A stretch of DNA of 64,000 nt from Mangrovimicrobium sp048323675 (GTDB lineage: Bacteria > Pseudomonadota > Gammaproteobacteria > Pseudomonadales > Halieaceae), in NCBI RefSeq assembly GCF_048323675.1, contig NZ_JBLWFK010000005.1, positions 496,001-560,000 of the forward strand. Reading direction: 5' to 3'. Shown piece after piece: positions 60,843 to 64,000 of this stretch. The number at the start of each line of letters is the position of its first letter. The first letter of the stretch is position 1. The position numbers were made by a program, and so were the translations under genes. The notes beneath the pieces were generated by a model. The model searched no databases, had not been told where the DNA came from, and saw only the letters and a list, made by a program, of their open reading frames with translations.

Positions 60843-61046
60843 GATACTCCCCTTTCACCTTTGGGCAAGATAGTGGCGAAGTGGTCAATTTGGAACGTCA
60901 GAACCGACCGTTCCTGCCCAATCCTGGTTGCCATCTCCACCCTTTTTGTCACCCGGTTTGGCCTGGCTGGACGCTTCGTTTCCCCGGCTCGCCCCAGGCG
61001 CGTATAAGCTGTTAGAATACGCGCCCCCTGTACGGATGAACTTCCA

Positions 61047-61634
61047 TTGACGGTACGCTACGTAGAATCTTCACGACTTCCCACTGCCTGGGGTGATTTC
61101 GTGATGCACGGCTTTGAGGACGCCGAGGCCAACAAGGAGCACGTGGTCCTGACCATGGGCGATGTCGGCAATGGCGAGCCCGTGCTGGCGCGCATCCACT
61201 CCGAGTGCCTGACCGGCGACGCCCTGTTCAGCATGCGCTGCGACTGCGGCAACCAGTTGCAGGCCGCCATGGAAGCCATATCAAAGGAAGGCCGCGGCGC
61301 CATCTTCTACCTGCGCCAGGAAGGCCGCGGCATTGGCCTGCTCAACAAGATTCGCGCCTACAAACTGCAGGACGCCGGCGCGGATACCGTGGAAGCCAAC
61401 GAACAGCTGGGTTTCGGCGCCGATATGCGCGATTACAGCATCCTCAAGCCGATGATCGAGCACCTGGGTACCCACCGGCTGCGGATCATGACCAATAACC
61501 CGCGCAAAGTGCAGGCGCTAAAGGAATTGGGAGTGGATGTGGTGGAGCGGATTCCGTTGCATACCCACAGCAATCCGCACAATGAGAAGTATTTGCAGAC
61601 CAAGGGTGCCAAGTTGGGGCATTTGTTCGAGTAA
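61047..61634 (+). CDS. ribA: GTP cyclohydrolase II
   Basis: A 195-residue monofunctional RibA. The zinc site is HSECLTGDALFSMRCDCG, followed by LRQEGRGIGLLNKIRAYKLQ and the C-terminal MTNNPRKVQALKEL. It opens GTP at the first step of riboflavin synthesis and supplies the activity missing from the RibBA-type protein at 56288. Translation probably starts at a TTG (61047) giving M-T-V-R-Y-V-E-S; there is no better in-frame ATG nearby. It is convergent with ispA. Confidence 0.96.
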   Translation: MTVRYVESSRLPTAWGDFVMHGFEDAEANKEHVVLTMGDVGNGEPVLARIHSECLTGDALFSMRCDCGNQLQAAMEAISKEGRGAIFYLRQEGRGIGLLNKIRAYKLQDAGADTVEANEQLGFGADMRDYSILKPMIEHLGTHRLRIMTNNPRKVQALKELGVDVVERIPLHTHSNPHNEKYLQTKGAKLGHLFE

Positions 61635-61751
61635 CAAATACCCGGAAGCCGCCCTCTAAGGCTAAGAGCGTGGTCCAGTGTTGATTATCCTGGTGCCGGG
61701 CCTAAGCGATAAAGCCGATAGCGGATCGCACTTTGCGGGAGTGCCAGTAAG

Positions 61752-62627
61752 CTAGCGATCCCGCTCCACGATATAGCGCGCCAACTCCCGCAAGTGGTCC
61801 GCGGAATCCCCGAAACCTTCCAGCGCCGCCAGCGCCTGTTCGAGCAGGTTCCGGGCCTCCGCCTTGGCCCCTTCCAGTCCCAACAACCTCACATAGGTGG
61901 GCTTGTTGGCCTCGTGGTCCTTGCCGGCAGTCTTGCCGAGGGTGGCCGAATCCCCTTCCACATCGAGAATGTCGTCGACCACCTGGAAGGCCAGGCCAAT
62001 GTGCCGGCCATAGCTGTCCAGTGCCGCGAGTTGCTCCTCCGAGGCGTTGGCGGCAATGCCTCCCAGCGCCAGGGAGGCGCGAATCAGGGCCCCGGTTTTC
62101 ATCTCGTGCATGGCCTTGAGGTCCTCGAGGCTCATGTCCGAGTTGGTCGCCTGGATATCGATATACTGCCCGCCGACCATGCCCGCAAAACCCGAAGCCT
62201 CCGCTAACACCTTGATCATACGGACTTTTTGTTCGGCAGAGAGGTCCGGCGCATCGGCGATCAACTCGAAGGCCCGGGCCTGCAGACCGTCGCCGACGAG
62301 GATGGCGGTGGCTTCGTCGAAGGCCTTGTGGAGGGAGGGACGGCCCCTGCGCATGTCGTCGTCGTCCATGGCGGGGAGGTCGTCGTGGATTAGGGAGTAG
62401 GTGTGGATAAGCTCGAGAGCCGCGGCGGGCTGCGATACGCTGGCGGCATTGTCCGACACCGCCGCAGCGGCAGTGATCGCCAGTACCGGCCTTATCCGCT
62501 TACCGGTGTCACCCAGGGCGAATGCGCAAATGTCTTCCAAGGCATTCGGGTATGCGGGGCCGACCTCCAGGTGGCTGGCGACCCGGCGCCGGCATTCCTG
62601 CAGAAATGTAGCGAGAGCGTCGTTCAT
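61752..62627 (-). CDS. ispA: (2E,6E)-farnesyl diphosphate synthase
   Basis: A 291-residue polyprenyl synthase with the two Asp-rich motifs HDDLPAMDDDDMRRG (first) and QVVDDILDVEGD (second), and GKRIRPVLAI near the N-terminus. It makes farnesyl diphosphate for quinones, cell-wall lipid carriers and hopanoids or carotenoids. It follows xseB by 2 nt. The dxs gene that often comes next is absent: the transcript ends facing ribA. Confidence 0.97.
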   Translation of the reverse strand: MNDALATFLQECRRRVASHLEVGPAYPNALEDICAFALGDTGKRIRPVLAITAAAAVSDNAASVSQPAAALELIHTYSLIHDDLPAMDDDDMRRGRPSLHKAFDEATAILVGDGLQARAFELIADAPDLSAEQKVRMIKVLAEASGFAGMVGGQYIDIQATNSDMSLEDLKAMHEMKTGALIRASLALGGIAANASEEQLAALDSYGRHIGLAFQVVDDILDVEGDSATLGKTAGKDHEANKPTYVRLLGLEGAKAEARNLLEQALAALEGFGDSADHLRELARYIVERDR

Positions 62628-62629
62628 GC

Positions 62630-62845
62630 TCAGCTGGCGCTATCATCGGTTGTGCCGGTTTCGGTCAGCATCTGTACCCGTTGCTCGGCCTTCGCCAGGT
62701 CTTCCTGGGCGGCCCTTATCAGTTTTATCCCCTCTTCGAAACTGACCAGGGACTCTTCCAGCGACTGGTCCTGGGACTCCAGCCCGGCAACCAGTTTCTC
62801 GATTTGCTGGATCTTGGCGGCGAGACTGTCTGCTGGAGTTTTCAT
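62630..62845 (-). CDS. xseB: Exodeoxyribonuclease VII small subunit
   Basis: A 71-residue helical protein with QQIEKLVAGLESQDQSLEES and SFEEGIKLIRAAQEDLAKAE, typical of XseB. It binds the large XseA subunit (not in the window). It is coupled to ispA, the usual arrangement in this group. Confidence 0.96.
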   Translation of the reverse strand: MKTPADSLAAKIQQIEKLVAGLESQDQSLEESLVSFEEGIKLIRAAQEDLAKAEQRVQMLTETGTTDDSAS

Positions 62846-63045
62846 GCGGATGACCCTGGATATGGCGGTGGCAGTTCAGTGGACGGCAAGTATACCAGCG
62901 CCCGGATGAACGTGCCCGATATGGGGTTTGCGCAATCGCGAATACCGGTATTCTCGCCTTTCCAGTAGATTTTCTGCCGTACATGTGTTGTGAGCTGTTA
63001 TCATCCCGGCAGTCTGAGACCATTTCCATAAAGCAAGAATCGTCT

Positions 63046-63816
63046 ATGAAGGCAGTAATCCTGGCGGGGGGGCTGGGCACTCGATTGAGTGAGGAAACGC
63101 ACCTCCGGCCAAAGCCCATGATCGAGATCGGCGGCAAGCCGATTCTCTGGCACATCATGAAAATGTACTCGGCCCACGGCGTAAACGACTTCGTGGTCTG
63201 TTGCGGGTACAAGGGCTATGTCATCAAGGAGTACTTCGCCAACTATTTCCTGCACATGTCCGATGTCACGTTCGACATGGTCAACAATGAGATGCAGGTG
63301 CACCAGCAGAATGTCGAGCCCTGGCGCGTCACGCTGGTGGATACCGGCGAGGACACCCTGACCGGCGGGCGCCTGAAGCGCGTCCAGCAGTACATCCTCG
63401 ACGAGGAAGCGTTTTGCTTCACCTATGGAGACGGCGTCAGCGACGTCGACATAGGCGCACTGCTGAAATTTCACGCGGACCACGGCCGGCTTGCGTCGGT
63501 GACTGCAGTGTCCCCCCCGGGGCGGTATGGGGCCCTGGAATTGGACGGCGACACAGTGGCCGGCTTTACCGAAAAACCCAGGGGGGATGGCGGCCTCATC
63601 AACGGCGGCTTTTTTGTGCTCTCCCCGAAGTGCCTCGACTTTATAGACGGCGACAAGTCCAGCTGGGAAGGGCAGCCCCTGCGGGAACTCTCCTCCAATG
63701 GCCAATTGATGGCCTACGAGCACCGCGGCTTCTGGCAGCCAATGGACACACTGCGGGATAAAAATATGCTGGAGGATCTCTGGCTCTCCAATAAAGCGCC
63801 GTGGAAGACCTGGTGA
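63046..63816 (+). CDS. rfbF: Glucose-1-phosphate cytidylyltransferase
   Basis: A 256-residue nucleotidyltransferase with MKAVILAGGLGTRLSEETHL, RPKPMIEIGGKPILWHIMKM, FVVCCGYKGYVIKEYF and FCFTYGDGVSDVDI. It makes CDP-glucose from CTP and glucose-1-phosphate. The ATG at 63046 matches the family N-terminus; an upstream open extension is not needed. It is followed with overlap by rfbG, opening a CDP-deoxysugar (surface polysaccharide) locus. Confidence 0.97.
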   Translation: MKAVILAGGLGTRLSEETHLRPKPMIEIGGKPILWHIMKMYSAHGVNDFVVCCGYKGYVIKEYFANYFLHMSDVTFDMVNNEMQVHQQNVEPWRVTLVDTGEDTLTGGRLKRVQQYILDEEAFCFTYGDGVSDVDIGALLKFHADHGRLASVTAVSPPGRYGALELDGDTVAGFTEKPRGDGGLINGGFFVLSPKCLDFIDGDKSSWEGQPLRELSSNGQLMAYEHRGFWQPMDTLRDKNMLEDLWLSNKAPWKTW

Positions 63817-64000
63817 GTATCCCCGATCCCGTGTTCTGGCGGGACAAGCGCGTCCTGCTGACAGGACACACGGGTTTCAAGGGTTCCTGGCTGACGTTGT
63901 GGCTCAGTGAATTGGGAGCAAAAGTCAGCGGAATAAGCCTCGCACCGGTTGGCGAGCCAAACCTGTTCTCCCTGGCACAGCTTGAGAGCGCCTGTACCAG
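63801..64000 (+). CDS. rfbG: CDP-glucose 4,6-dehydratase, cut by window edge
   Basis: The first 66 or so residues of a dehydratase. FWRDKRVLLTGHTGFKGSWL with TLWLSELGAKVSGISL is the NAD-binding Rossmann start of RfbG, which converts CDP-glucose to CDP-4-keto-6-deoxyglucose. Start is a GTG, either 63801 or 63813; the latter overlaps the rfbF stop (GTGA). The rest of the gene lies beyond the window. Confidence 0.93.
   Translation, partial: MEDLVSIPDPVFWRDKRVLLTGHTGFKGSWLTLWLSELGAKVSGISLAPVGEPNLFSLAQLESACT

Overview
The window reads as chromosomal DNA of a GC-rich gammaproteobacterium. The housekeeping blocks rpsF-rpsR-membrane protein-rplI-dnaB, radA with a PilZ gene, nrdR-ribD-ribE-ribBA-ribH-nusB-thiL-pgpA, ribA and xseB-ispA follow the Pseudomonas/Cellvibrionales gene order. 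The large TonB receptor, the P450-ferredoxin pair, the molybdenum hydroxylase and the many oxidative enzymes suggest a marine OM60/NOR5-type organism (Halieaceae). That assignment is an inference. No tRNA, rRNA, CRISPR array, transposase or phage structural gene was seen.

Region 1 (1-17.95 kb) is accessory and catabolic. A tightly packed plus-strand run encodes a two-domain nitrilase-fold amidase, a protein resembling bilin/red-chlorophyll-catabolite reductases, an acyl-CoA-dehydrogenase-like flavoprotein, an aldehyde dehydrogenase, a maleate-isomerase/Asp-Glu-racemase-like protein lacking both usual cysteines, and an MFS transporter. Three unknown membrane or secreted proteins follow, then an 899-residue TonB-dependent receptor, a paralogous two-domain nitrilase, a DUF2141 protein, a second aldehyde dehydrogenase and a glutathione transferase. 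Together these look like an uptake and degradation system for an unknown nitrogen-containing compound. A linear tetrapyrrole or its maleimide fragments is one testable idea.

Region 2 (18.3-33.7 kb) is largely core: ribosomal proteins S6, S18 and L9, an ABC exporter with a TAP-type hydrolase lipoprotein, and dnaB. Convergent with dnaB is an overlapping pair encoding a lambda-P-like helicase loader and a winged-helix protein with three DnaT-like repeats. radA, a PP2C phosphatase, a PilZ protein, a periplasmic protein and ettA follow.

Region 3 (33.7-52.4 kb) looks like accessory DNA between ettA and glyA. It holds a four-gene molybdenum hydroxylase operon (CoxG-like, FAD, 2Fe-2S and a large subunit with an extra C-terminal domain), an Anbu proteasome-like peptidase, a ferredoxin/P450 pair facing a TetR regulator with matching palindromes in both promoters, and two versions of the alpha-E / circularly permuted ATP-grasp / transglutaminase system, one fused and one split.

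Region 4 (52.4-64 kb) is core: glyA, nrdR, the riboflavin operon with REP-like palindromes in two of its gaps, nusB, thiL, pgpA, a retropepsin-like protease, a small coiled-coil membrane protein, ribA, and xseB-ispA. The right edge enters a surface-polysaccharide locus (rfbF, rfbG) for CDP-sugar synthesis.

An unusual intergenic repeat runs through regions 2 and 3. At least five copies share a conserved core and conserved outer borders, separated by about 22-nt arms that differ between copies. In three copies the two arms are almost perfectly complementary to each other. Two other large hairpin elements of similar size lie at 33.8 and 52.0 kb.
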